This document shows, piece after piece, positions 42,710 through 49,638 of a stretch of DNA of 64,000 nt. Positions within the stretch are counted from its first letter, which is position 1, and the number at the start of each line of letters is the position of its first letter. The DNA lies in assembly GCF_035593345.1 (NCBI RefSeq), contig NZ_CP141606.1, positions 4,092,001-4,156,000 on the forward strand, written 5' to 3'. Source of the DNA: Lelliottia sp. JS-SCA-14. GTDB lineage: Bacteria > Pseudomonadota > Gammaproteobacteria > Enterobacterales > Enterobacteriaceae. Made by a program: the position numbers and the translations under genes. The notes under the pieces were generated by a model. The model saw nothing but the letters and a program-made list of their open reading frames with translations. It was not told the DNA's origin and made no database searches.

Positions 42710-43735
42710 TTATATTCTCCTTACTCCACCGCGCAGGGCGTTTTTTAATGATGGTTTTTCGCGGAAAAGGTGGCCGTAAACATTCAGTGTCACCGAGGGT
42801 CTGGAATGCCCCACCATGTCCGACACATCCAGAATATCGACACCACTTTTCACCAGGCTGGACACGGCAAAATGTCGCAGGTCATGGAACCGGGCAACGC
42901 CGAATTCATTCAGCAGGCGTTTCATTACTCCTGACGTGCTGTAATTCAGGCTCAGGCGCTCACCACTACGCCCGGCAATCACCGGCGTATCGGAACCCAA
43001 CAATGTTTTATCCAGGCATTCATACAAGCCGATCGGCATATCAATGGGGCGGCCCTTGCCTCTTTTCCTTCCCCTGGCAATTCCCCGCGTTGTAAGGTGT
43101 TTGTTTACCTGAATTTCATCGATACTCAGATCGCGATATGTCAGCGCCAGCACTTCACTGATACGCAAGGCACACGCCGCCCCCAGCCAGATCGCTATTT
43201 TTTCCCGCCTTTCCGCTTTTTCCAGCATGGCGATCACGGTTTCCTCGTCGGGAATTATCCAGGGTCTGTCCGCCTGCTTTTTGGTTTTCTTCACTGGGTT
43301 GTGCGCAATCATCCCGACGCGGGTGAGATAGGAAAAAGCCGCACCGATATAATTCAACGCGTGAGGATCTAACCGTTCCGTCAGTTGCCGTGAGGTAATT
43401 TTATTCAGGTATTTATCCAGCAGGTCTGCTGGCAGGCTTAACAGGCTGTAGCGGTACCGGTCATAACTGGTCGCCCGGATTTTATTTCGATTCAGCTGAT
43501 CGCGCTGGTGGCCCAGCCAGAACCATGCCAGCTTCTGCAGCGTCCAGCGCTTCACTGTCTCTGCATTGTCAGCTGTTCGCCAGTCCAGGGCGGACACCTC
43601 GAGCTGATACATAAACTCTGCGGCGTCATCGATAACACGGAATTTTTTCCGGCGGCCCGTCATGGCGTCCTCATCCCGATAGTTAACGATATAGCGACGG
43701 CGCGCGCCTGTGCCTGTTTCCCGGATAAATGCCAT
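42710..43735 (-). CDS. tyrosine recombinase (phage integrase)
   Basis: A 341-aa site-specific recombinase of the P2/HP1 type. The N-terminal arm-binding and core-binding domains (MAFIRETGTGARRRYIVNYR, then WFWLGHQRDQLNRNKIRATS) precede the catalytic domain: first Arg in ACALRISEVLALTYRDL, HDLRHFAVSSL (HxxR), GHSRPSV, and the nucleophile in LNVYGHLF. All catalytic residues are present. Its 3' end faces ileX but is 1.6 kb away, farther than usual. A TAAGGAG/CTCCTTA hairpin overlaps its stop (about 42700-42725). Confidence 0.9.
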   Translation of the reverse strand: MAFIRETGTGARRRYIVNYRDEDAMTGRRKKFRVIDDAAEFMYQLEVSALDWRTADNAETVKRWTLQKLAWFWLGHQRDQLNRNKIRATSYDRYRYSLLSLPADLLDKYLNKITSRQLTERLDPHALNYIGAAFSYLTRVGMIAHNPVKKTKKQADRPWIIPDEETVIAMLEKAERREKIAIWLGAACALRISEVLALTYRDLSIDEIQVNKHLTTRGIARGRKRGKGRPIDMPIGLYECLDKTLLGSDTPVIAGRSGERLSLNYSTSGVMKRLLNEFGVARFHDLRHFAVSSLVKSGVDILDVSDMVGHSRPSVTLNVYGHLFREKPSLKNALRGGVRRI

Positions 43736-43743
43736 ATTTCCCC

Positions 43744-43890
43744 CTACCTACCCAGCAAAGGCCATTTAAGAGGACGCCAGCCGAAAGCGATCGCGTATTC
43801 CTCTTTCCCTACGTCGCGCACCAGCTGAATAAGGATATCTGCGCGGGGTGAGTATCGCATAAGGGCTGCCAGCGCGTCCGCCTGCCTCAC
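43744..43890 (-). CDS. small phage-like ORF translationally linked to the broken upstream gene
   Basis: 48 aa from a GTG at 43890 directly abutting the preceding gene's TGA (TGAGTG). The product (ADALAALMRYSPRADILIQL, then DVGKEEYAIAFGWRPLKWPL) has normal protein composition and ends 9 bp before the integrase start. The stop-start junction suggests coupled translation in an operon ending with int. Family not recognised. Confidence 0.5.
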   Translation of the reverse strand: MRQADALAALMRYSPRADILIQLVRDVGKEEYAIAFGWRPLKWPLLGR

Positions 43891-44295
43891 TCACGGGTTT
43901 CTTGCCTGAAATTCATCAATCTCCGGCCCCGCCAACGCTTTTAATAACTCTTTCGCTGTCATATCCGGGCTGGCATTCCTGAGGCGCTCAAACTCTTCTG
44001 CAGCGGCCATACGCAGAGGGGTGTAAATCTGTCCCTCCAGATCAATTAGCTGCCTGTGGGCAGGCATGGCCGTATGATTCTTGCCAATAACCACACTATC
44101 CACCAGCTGAGAGACGCGGACACGGAATGCAAGCTGATCCGCTGGTGGCATCCATTCATCAGAGATAAAGCTATTCAGGAGCTCTGCGCGCGCCTATATG
44201 CGCTCAACAGAGGATAGCTCACCGTTAACGGCATTATCAGCAAGGCGCTGGCGGTATGCCTCTATTGATTCATTATTTTTCGCGGTTTGATTCAT
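43891..44295 (-). pseudogene. phage-like gene interrupted by an in-frame amber codon
   Basis: Read from the ATG at 44295 (MNQTAKNNESIEAYRQRLAD), the frame meets TAG at codon 34 (44196..44194), then continues unbroken for 100 codons to TGA at 43891. The sequence on both sides of the TAG is protein-like (ELSSVERI / ARAELLNSFISDEW). A single change from a Tyr codon (TAT/TAC) to TAG is the simplest explanation. The downstream part could restart at MPPADQLAFRV. Family unknown. It is the first gene of the int-proximal operon. Confidence 0.75.
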
Positions 44296-44325
44296 CGTTT
44301 TCATCCTGGCATTTCTAAGCCTCAC

Positions 44326-44464
44326 AAACTGCGAATTCGCAGTTTATAAACACGCGTAAAGACAGACACAGCAATGCTTTCACGATACTTTTTTCTAAGA
44401 TTTAAATTTGCGAATTCGCAGTTTAAAACCTTAGGAAATCTTAGGGGAAAATTGCGAATTCGCA
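44326..44464. promoter_or_regulatory. three copies of the palindrome TGCGAATTCGCA
   Basis: The perfect 12-bp palindrome TGCGAATTCGCA occurs at 44330-44341, 44409-44420 and 44453-44464. The first extends to a 20-bp perfect palindrome (AAACTGCGAATTCGCAGTTT). All lie in the 204-bp gap upstream of the broken gene/int operon and after the effector cassette. They look like repressor operators; no matching regulator gene is evident in the island. Confidence 0.7.
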
Positions 44465-44499
44465 GAGGGGGTAAGGGCCCGTAAACGGGCCTTGCTGAA

Positions 44500-44757
44500 T
44501 CACCTGATAATCTTTTCACCGAGAAAAATAGCGATACCGGCAACCAGCGCGTTAAGCACTATGTACATCGTGAAATAGTTATCCTCCACGCGGTCGGGGT
44601 AAGGTTCTATCTTCTCCGTCGGGATATAATTCATCAGGTCCGTGACGGCATATTTCAGACTTTCGGCCAGCGGATCGAACATTCCCGAAAGCATCAGCAC
44701 GAAAGTAATAGCCAGAAACGCCAGCAGGCGCAAAGACCACTTAGCAGGGCGTGACAT
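44500..44757 (-). CDS. small two-TM inner-membrane protein, T6SS cassette
   Basis: 85 aa from the ATG at 44757 (MSRPAKWSLRLLAFLAI), which has AGGGAG six bases upstream; longer in-frame starts lack such a site. Two hydrophobic helices (about 10-28 and 62-80) flank a polar loop of about 30 residues. The layout resembles the two small proteins further upstream in the same operon, so it may be a diverged paralogue. Last gene of the hcp cassette. Function unknown; immunity or regulatory roles are possible. Confidence 0.65.
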   Translation of the reverse strand: MSRPAKWSLRLLAFLAITFVLMLSGMFDPLAESLKYAVTDLMNYIPTEKIEPYPDRVEDNYFTMYIVLNALVAGIAIFLGEKIIR

Positions 44758-44792
44758 CGCAACTCCCTGAGGCATTCCCAATCACCGTATTT

Positions 44793-45227
44793 TTATGGAT
44801 CCTTTTGCTCCTCTAGCGCCTGGTCTGCCGCGCTCCCAACTTTTTCACATAGTTGTTTGCTGTGGTCCGGACAGTTTTTCTGAGCACGTCTGGCAACCGC
44901 CTCTAAATCCCCACTGTCTAGCGTGGTGTCGATGTGATTAAGTACCCAATCACCAAAGGCGGGATTTTTTTTCGCCAGCGCATCGAGCGCCGGCAGCGTG
45001 TTCCACTTGTCCACCAGCAGGCGGATCACCGCCTCAGAGTTACCCTCAGCTATGCTCCCGTCGTCGCATTGCCCGTAATGGCTGTAGTTCTCGCTAACCG
45101 CCTGCCAGCTGCTGAGACTATCCACGGCAAGATCTGCCGCCTCGGCATCCGCCGGGGTACAGTCTTTCGCCATGGCGTTACTCATGGCCAGCAGGAAAAG
45201 CGCAGCTATTGGGATAATCCGGTTCAT
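44793..45227 (-). CDS. periplasmic protein, candidate immunity for the L,D-transpeptidase effector
   Basis: A 144-aa predicted Sec-exported protein: MNRIIPIAALFLLAMSNAMA, cleaved before KDC. The mature part is helical and has four cysteines (KDCTPADAE, YGQCDDGSIAEG, KNCPDHSKQLCEKV), probably two disulfides. The ATG at 45227 has AAGGACG at eight bases; a longer upstream frame is rejected. Tlde1 acts in the periplasm and its known partner Tldi1 is periplasmic, so location, size and operon position make this the best immunity candidate. Homology to Tldi1 was not computed. Confidence 0.7.
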   Translation of the reverse strand: MNRIIPIAALFLLAMSNAMAKDCTPADAEAADLAVDSLSSWQAVSENYSHYGQCDDGSIAEGNSEAVIRLLVDKWNTLPALDALAKKNPAFGDWVLNHIDTTLDSGDLEAVARRAQKNCPDHSKQLCEKVGSAADQALEEQKDP

Positions 45228-45265
45228 ATGAAATACGTCCTTACGCCATGAAGTCACGTAGCGAG

Positions 45266-45514
45266 TTATCTGCGTGATCGTCTCATTGCAACGAATGCCA
45301 CCAGCCACACCAGCAGGAAGGTTATTGCAGCCCTGCCAAGTATTATCAGATTGTTGTACATGTTATCCCACTCGGCACCGGGAACCGGGCCGGCGATCTT
45401 TTCATATAGCGCAAAGAGATCACCAGCAGGGACAAGCGCATACATCAGGATCACCACCACAGCATAAGCAGCGAAAGACAACAGCCACAGCAGAGCAATA
45501 TGAATAGCTTTCAT
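45266..45514 (-). CDS. small two-TM inner-membrane protein, T6SS cassette
   Basis: 82 aa, MKAIHIALLWLLSFAAYAVV. TM1 is about 5-28 and TM2 about 55-76, with a loop containing LFALYEKIAGP and AEWDNMYNNLIILG and a basic tail RRSRR. It overlaps the preceding gene by ATGA. It shares a pattern with its neighbour (TM, LLP/LVP...LF, about 12 residues, G..AEWDN/ADWND, TM), which points to tandem duplication and divergence. Function unknown. Confidence 0.7.
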   Translation of the reverse strand: MKAIHIALLWLLSFAAYAVVVILMYALVPAGDLFALYEKIAGPVPGAEWDNMYNNLIILGRAAITFLLVWLVAFVAMRRSRR

Positions 45515-45762
45515 CTGCCGCCACGTTTCTGCTTTAGCGTGCCTACAACCAATATTAATAAGGCATTAATGAGCACTGACAAGCCTAGTGCTGTGAACAT
45601 AAACAAATCGTTCCAGTCAGCCTCCGTAATAAATCCTATCGAATTACTGAAGAGCTCAAATAAATATACCTCAGGCAAGAGGAGGTAGAACGCCGCAAAA
45701 ATGATGAAAAAAGACAAAAACTGTGCGAGCCATAACCCGGCTTGTTTTGCTGGCGTCATCAT
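45511..45762 (-). CDS. small two-TM inner-membrane protein, T6SS cassette
   Basis: 83 aa, MMTPAKQAGLWLAQFLSFFI. TM1 is about 9-30 and TM2 about 55-75; the loop has LLPEVYLFELFSNS and EADWNDLFMF, and the tail is KQKRGGR. Its ATG shares a base with the stop of the effector gene (TAATG), so it is translated right after the effector, where an immunity gene is often placed. However, the topology would not put a large domain in the periplasm, so its role is open. Confidence 0.7.
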   Translation of the reverse strand: MMTPAKQAGLWLAQFLSFFIIFAAFYLLLPEVYLFELFSNSIGFITEADWNDLFMFTALGLSVLINALLILVVGTLKQKRGGR

Positions 45763-46238
45763 TAATACACCTGAACTGTGCCGTATGCATAGAGTGAGCC
45801 AGATACCAGAAGCTTAGGGGTTTTCATGAGGGCATCTCGCAAGATCAAAAAGTGTGAAGGAGACGGCAACGTAATACACCCGTTGCTTATCCCCTCATAG
45901 CCTGCTGGGTGAAGCCTGAAATTTCCTCGTTCTACCGCTTCAATAAACGTGTGGTCGTCAATGCTTCCATCTACGCGGTATAGCGCAAACCATATTGAAT
46001 GATCGGATCCTGTGTATTTAGTGGCAAATACGTCCTTCACCCGGGTGCCAATGCTTCGAGGTCTGTCCACTATGTAGTATTGACCTGGGGGCAACGGGCC
46101 AGCCCCTTTAACTGCAACTGAGGCCGGGTTATTACGATGCTGACCTTCGTTCCCCGAGTACGCGGGGAAGAAACCAATACCAGGGCAACTGAGGTTTGAT
46201 AAGCCGTTGCCATTCAGCCTGAACGTACACCGGATCAT
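45762..46238 (-). CDS. Tlde1-like (DUF2778) L,D-transpeptidase T6SS effector
   Basis: 158 aa. It begins MIRCTFRLNGNGLSNLSCPG; the region around PGIGFFPAYSGNEGQHRN and AGPLPPGQYYIVDRPRS is typical of DUF2778. The catalytic pair is H110 (NFRLHPAGYEG) and C121 (SNGCITLPS), the L,D-transpeptidase HxnSxGC arrangement. Characterised Tlde1 enzymes of Salmonella, delivered by T6SS, cut and exchange tetrapeptide stems in target-cell peptidoglycan. No signal peptide, as expected for a T6SS cargo. The start overlaps the hcp stop (ATGA), so it is translated with its probable carrier. Confidence 0.85.
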   Translation of the reverse strand: MIRCTFRLNGNGLSNLSCPGIGFFPAYSGNEGQHRNNPASVAVKGAGPLPPGQYYIVDRPRSIGTRVKDVFATKYTGSDHSIWFALYRVDGSIDDHTFIEAVERGNFRLHPAGYEGISNGCITLPSPSHFLILRDALMKTPKLLVSGSLYAYGTVQVY

Positions 46239-46717
46239 CGTTCGTTCCATGAGTCAGAGAAAATGATATTCCCGTCGCAATGCTTCCAGGTGATTTTGTC
46301 GTAGCGGAGGGCGATCCCCTCGAGGTGATTGTGTTTCTCAGTGCTTTCGTTTTTGCAGTTGTGCATTAGCGGGCATACAGAAACGATTTTGACGCCTTCC
46401 AGCAGCATATTGAAGTATTCCACCTCCTGGCCTGCATCGTTGATTTTGTACCACTTAAATTCAGCGCTCTTAAGCGTCTGGCCGGTGGCTACGGCCTTGT
46501 AAAGATAGGGGCTGGAGTAATCAAACTCCTTTTCAAAATTGAGCGCGCTGTGTACCCGCGTGCCGGTGATCTTGCCCGTATTGTTGTCGGTCGGCAGGAA
46601 CAAACCGTGACCAAAACCGAGCACCTCTATGCTACCCTCGCGATCCCTTACATCAACCCCGCCCTTAATATCCGCGCCGCCGTCGTCTTTAAGCCATAAA
46701 TAAGCTGGAATAGCCAC
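46235..46717 (-). CDS. hcp: Hcp-family T6SS tube protein
   Basis: 160 aa; Hcp hexamers form the T6SS inner tube and carry small effectors in their lumen. AIPAYLWLKDDGGADIKGGV, FLPTDNNTGKITGTRVHSAL and the middle block YLYKAVATGQTLKSAEFKWY are canonical. The likely start is GTG at 46717 (GGAA eight bases upstream), which gives the usual length; an ATG ten codons earlier is possible. The stretch KIVSVCPLMHNCKNES has two cysteines in place of the more usual residues. No other T6SS structural gene is in the window, so this is an orphan hcp. Confidence 0.92.
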   Translation of the reverse strand: MAIPAYLWLKDDGGADIKGGVDVRDREGSIEVLGFGHGLFLPTDNNTGKITGTRVHSALNFEKEFDYSSPYLYKAVATGQTLKSAEFKWYKINDAGQEVEYFNMLLEGVKIVSVCPLMHNCKNESTEKHNHLEGIALRYDKITWKHCDGNIIFSDSWNER

Positions 46718-46747
46718 TTCATTAATTCCATTTAGTTGAAAAATCAA

Positions 46748-47123
46748 CCAAACCTTACAGCTACTGAATTTGACAAAATGTAATTTTTTATAAGCACAGA
46801 AACCTCGATAAATTATTAATATGGATAACTTATATTAATAATCGCACTCAATAAATTAAGCGGGAGGGGTATGGAATCTCTACACGCGCCAACATGCCAG
46901 ATTGCCTACCCATCAAATTTTCACACCCGTGAAATTAAAAAAAGTAGGCTGCCTCGATGGGTGGGCGGGCGTCGGATTATGAACAAAAAAATGAACAACC
47001 CACCATCATCAAAAAATCAGAACTAAATAACAATGAGTTAGGTCGATAATGATGTTGTCAATGAAATCCAAAAAGATAGGCTACCCCTAATGTGTCTGTG
47101 CCCTGTGCTGCTGTCTCATACCA
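46748..47123. other. non-coding region upstream of hcp
   Basis: AT-rich sequence that must hold the promoter of the minus-strand cassette. An inverted repeat TTATTAATAT...ATATTAATAA lies at about 46813-46842. One small plus-strand ORF (46871-47026) is described separately. Confidence 0.5.
46871..47026 (+). CDS. possible 51-aa phage-type small protein
   Basis: The ATG follows GGGAGGGGT, a strong ribosome site. The product (MESLHAPTCQIAYPSNF, then HTREIKKSRLPRWVGGRR) is basic and short. It is the only plus-strand gene candidate in the island and is divergent from hcp. Small ORFs of this look occur in enterobacterial prophages and satellites, but I cannot assign a family. Confidence 0.35.
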   Translation: MESLHAPTCQIAYPSNFHTREIKKSRLPRWVGGRRIMNKKMNNPPSSKNQN

Positions 47124-47353
47124 TTACTTAGTACTGGTCTCATTGAGGCGAAGATCTACCACTATCTTAGTCATGTCCTTAACCACTTTGTTAATTCCGC
47201 TGTTCTGGTTCTGCTCTCCATTCTCATTAATCACGAATAGAGAGGACTCAGAGTTAATGGCCCGTGCTGCGTCTGATTTAGCGCTGCTGGCACAATGAGT
47301 AAAGCCGGTAGGATGTTTAACGACTTCCCGTTAACGTCCTGCAGTGTACGCAT
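47124..47353 (-). pseudogene. frameshifted phage capsid-like remnant
   Basis: From the ATG at 47353 the frame gives MRTLQDVNGKSLNILPAL, then LIVPAALNQT. After that, a one-base frame change continues as ARAINSESSLFVINENG, then GINKVVKDMTKIVVDLRL, and ends at TAA 47126..47124. The LNI.PALLIVPAAL pattern followed by A....SE and ..N....VV.DLRL is that of the C-terminal part of phage major head proteins (Mu gpT-like or prohead-protease fusions). The fragment is truncated and shifted, hence dead. Confidence 0.6.
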
Positions 47354-47490
47354 GTTGTAACTTTAATTGTTGAGTTATGTCTTGCCATCATTTTATAATT
47401 AGTTATTCTTATGTGTTAGCCTATCTTGGGACATTTAAACATGAAAATATCTAGAGGATATATTTATATCACTTAAATTATATTTATTCT

Positions 47491-47517
47491 AAAAAATAAA
47501 GGGGCTTTCGCCCCTTA
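47491..47517 (-). terminator. terminator of the AIPR gene
   Basis: On the minus strand AAGGGGC-gaaa-GCCCCTT is followed by TATTTTTT, six bases after the AIPR stop. Confidence 0.9.
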
Positions 47518-47522
47518 CTAAA

Positions 47523-49307
47523 TTATATTTTATTATCTATTTTTTTTACGAAAAATTCAAATGGGTTACCACCTGTCATTGATTTCATGAATGGAGCAAT
47601 AGTTCCGGCTGATCTTATAAATTCTTTTTGAGCCTTTTGAATTTCACCGCTATTTGATAATCGCCCTGTTGTACCAGGCCGCAAGAGAACAACAAGTTTC
47701 GAAAATACCTTAAGAAGATTCATCCATAAATCGCATGCCTGATCTTTTGAAACTGTTTTTTTGAATCCAATTTTATATGGTGACAATATTTTAGTTTCTA
47801 GTAATGTTTCTAAAAGACCACTCATACCATGTACAGTCATGAAAGCACTTCCTCGCTCATTCAGAAAACCAAGGAGATCTTTTTCATCCTGCGTTATCTG
47901 ACCTTGTTTCTGCTTCTCTTGCAATTCTGATTTGAGTAAATTGGCTGCCTCGTTGAGTGAATAAACAAAAAGAACATGCTGAGCAGAAATGACTTCATTG
48001 AAAGCAATTTTGTAATGTTTATCATCCTCCCATATCTGCATCTTATTATGATAACTATCATATGGGCTACCATGCCATGCAGTAAGAGCCTGTGCAGCAG
48101 TATGTGATTCAATTTTATTTTTCTTATTCTCGAAAATATGGCCTCTTAAGCCGCCATCATATTCAGCGATCCGTAAAGTTCTAAACTCATCTCTAAGCCT
48201 ACTCTGAATTGTGTCATGCGCTCTAAAGTCAGATTGAATAACTTTATTTTGACTATTATTGAATCTAGTAATAGAACGAACGGTTTCTTTATTTTCACAC
48301 TTGATAAATCTTACGCCAACCTCTATTTTAGACAAATCTTCTCGTGGATCTAGCTCCCCTAACGAACCAGTGGTCTGAGCGCCATTCACAATCCCAATGC
48401 CGGTAACTGATTTAATTAGTGCATCGTCGACTAATTCAAAATCGTGTACTAAGGCTGTGATGCCATTATTAAAAACGAAGAAATCCTGTGGTGACTCTTT
48501 CGCTGAAGATTGTATTCCTGCATTTATAACCTTGTCCGAATCTTTATTGTTAGCTCCCATGAACCCTCGGACGTTTGGATTATACAACCCCCTACTCTCA
48601 TATTTCCGATAAAGATCGGCCAACCATTGACCGTTAACAGTCGTAATGAAAGTTTTCCAATCAGCGTCATGCATTAAAAAACCTTTTCGAGGCTCACCAA
48701 ATTCAAATAGATCAGTAACAGCGATCGACTGTGATGATGCACGATAAAAACTGTCTAATGTTTCTAAACCTACTTCTTTAAACTGCAATGCAATGTTTTT
48801 ACTAACATCACCATATGCATCCAACATAGTTTTAATTCCAGCCACACAGAGCTCCATGTCCTGCTGGATTTGAAGACTCTCAGGGCAGTTATGCACATAC
48901 CAAACATGAACCGCACGAATGGTGCCTTCTCTTATAGCAGCCCTTGCATCTTTGATATGAGGAGCAACTCCCTCCGGAAGTTTTGCCTCATCTGTTGCCA
49001 GCAAAACTGACATAGCGTGCCCCAAATCAGTTCCTTTATTGCCTAAAGCACTTTTCCTAAATCTGCTCGACTCATATGCTTGACAGACGACTATCACACC
49101 AAGATCGCGGCTTACAAAAAGCAAATCAATTTTGGCATCACCACCGCCTCCCGTAACAGCGGGTAGCAAAGTCGCAATGGGGTCATCAATACTGAAGCAT
49201 AACTCCATTCCAAATGCAGCAATTTTATTCTCTTTAAATGGGTCTAGATCGTCTCTTTGTTTTAATGCCAACATAAATTGGCAATCATCGAAATCTTGAT
49301 ACGACAT
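47523..49307 (-). CDS. AIPR-family (abortive infection phage resistance) protein
   Basis: 594 aa. The AIPR core (about 235-400) shows SRGLYNPNVRGFMGANN, the FFVFNNGITALV block, GIGIVNGAQTTGSLGEL near 303-319 and RSITRFNNSQNKVIQSDFRA. The N-terminal part (about 25-100) resembles a PD-(D/E)xK nuclease (GGDAKIDLLFVSRDLGVIVV), but the usual Q/ExK lysine is replaced: the strand ends VCQAYESS. AIPR proteins are linked to abortive phage infection; the mechanism is poorly known. The gene is AT-rich compared with the core genes, stands alone, and has its own terminator. Confidence 0.8.
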   Translation of the reverse strand: MSYQDFDDCQFMLALKQRDDLDPFKENKIAAFGMELCFSIDDPIATLLPAVTGGGGDAKIDLLFVSRDLGVIVVCQAYESSRFRKSALGNKGTDLGHAMSVLLATDEAKLPEGVAPHIKDARAAIREGTIRAVHVWYVHNCPESLQIQQDMELCVAGIKTMLDAYGDVSKNIALQFKEVGLETLDSFYRASSQSIAVTDLFEFGEPRKGFLMHDADWKTFITTVNGQWLADLYRKYESRGLYNPNVRGFMGANNKDSDKVINAGIQSSAKESPQDFFVFNNGITALVHDFELVDDALIKSVTGIGIVNGAQTTGSLGELDPREDLSKIEVGVRFIKCENKETVRSITRFNNSQNKVIQSDFRAHDTIQSRLRDEFRTLRIAEYDGGLRGHIFENKKNKIESHTAAQALTAWHGSPYDSYHNKMQIWEDDKHYKIAFNEVISAQHVLFVYSLNEAANLLKSELQEKQKQGQITQDEKDLLGFLNERGSAFMTVHGMSGLLETLLETKILSPYKIGFKKTVSKDQACDLWMNLLKVFSKLVVLLRPGTTGRLSNSGEIQKAQKEFIRSAGTIAPFMKSMTGGNPFEFFVKKIDNKI

Positions 49308-49638
49308 GCGATATGTTATCCTTAGGTTTAAAATGCCAATAAATAATAATTATCGGATGATTCATCATATGAATTATCAACGGAGAGAAGAGGACCTGGA
49401 TCACATTTTATGAAATGGGTAAAAATATGGATATACAGTGATCAGAAATGGTTAATTTTATTAAATAACAAACTAACTATATAAATAAAACATAACCCAT
49501 TATAATTTTTTTAAATTAGAACACAATAATCAAAGATCAGTGTTTCAAGTCCAGCCCCTCAACCAAACATCAAGGGCTTACGCCAAAACGTAAGCCCTTA
49601 GTCATTTCCAGGATTAACCAATCAGCATCGTGGGCAAC
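49308..49638. other. AT-rich right end of the island and junction
   Basis: About 230 bp of AT-rich upstream sequence for the AIPR gene, the attR candidate, and a hairpin (AAGGGCTTACG-ccaaaa-CGTAAGCCCTT, 49572-49599) that probably terminates the next gene on the minus strand. No further gene seen. Confidence 0.6.
49544..49555 (+). repeat. attR candidate (12-bp repeat of the ileX T-arm)
   Basis: TTCAAGTCCAGC followed by CCCTCAACC instead of the tRNA sequence AGGGGCCACCA. Base composition changes from AT-rich to core-like here. Confidence 0.45.

Larger units (their letters stand above)
41132..49555. mobile_element. ileX-associated genomic island (integrase, T6SS effector cassette, AIPR defence gene)
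   Basis: About 8.4 kb between the ileX T-arm and a 12-bp repeat of it (TTCAAGTCCAGC at 41132-41143 and 49544-49555). It holds a tyrosine integrase, small phage-like genes, an amber-broken gene, an Hcp/Tlde1-type cassette, a capsid-like remnant and an AIPR gene. All genes are on the minus strand, and the right part is markedly AT-rich. None of these genes belongs to the conserved enterobacterial order seen on both sides. The short direct repeat makes the exact borders tentative; the region may be several insertions. Confidence 0.7.

Noticed and set aside
44473..44493. GGCCCG-taaa-CGGGCC stem as a terminator of the effector cassette
   Set aside because: Stem is strong and well placed, but no T-run follows on the minus strand, so it is not listed as an intrinsic terminator.
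44322..44543. Minus-strand 73-codon frame over the palindromes
   Set aside because: It covers the palindromic control region and the end of the membrane-protein gene, and has no ribosome site or protein-like pattern.
47092..47298. Plus-strand 68-codon frame
   Set aside because: It is antisense to the capsid-like remnant, whose minus-strand reading is more protein-like.
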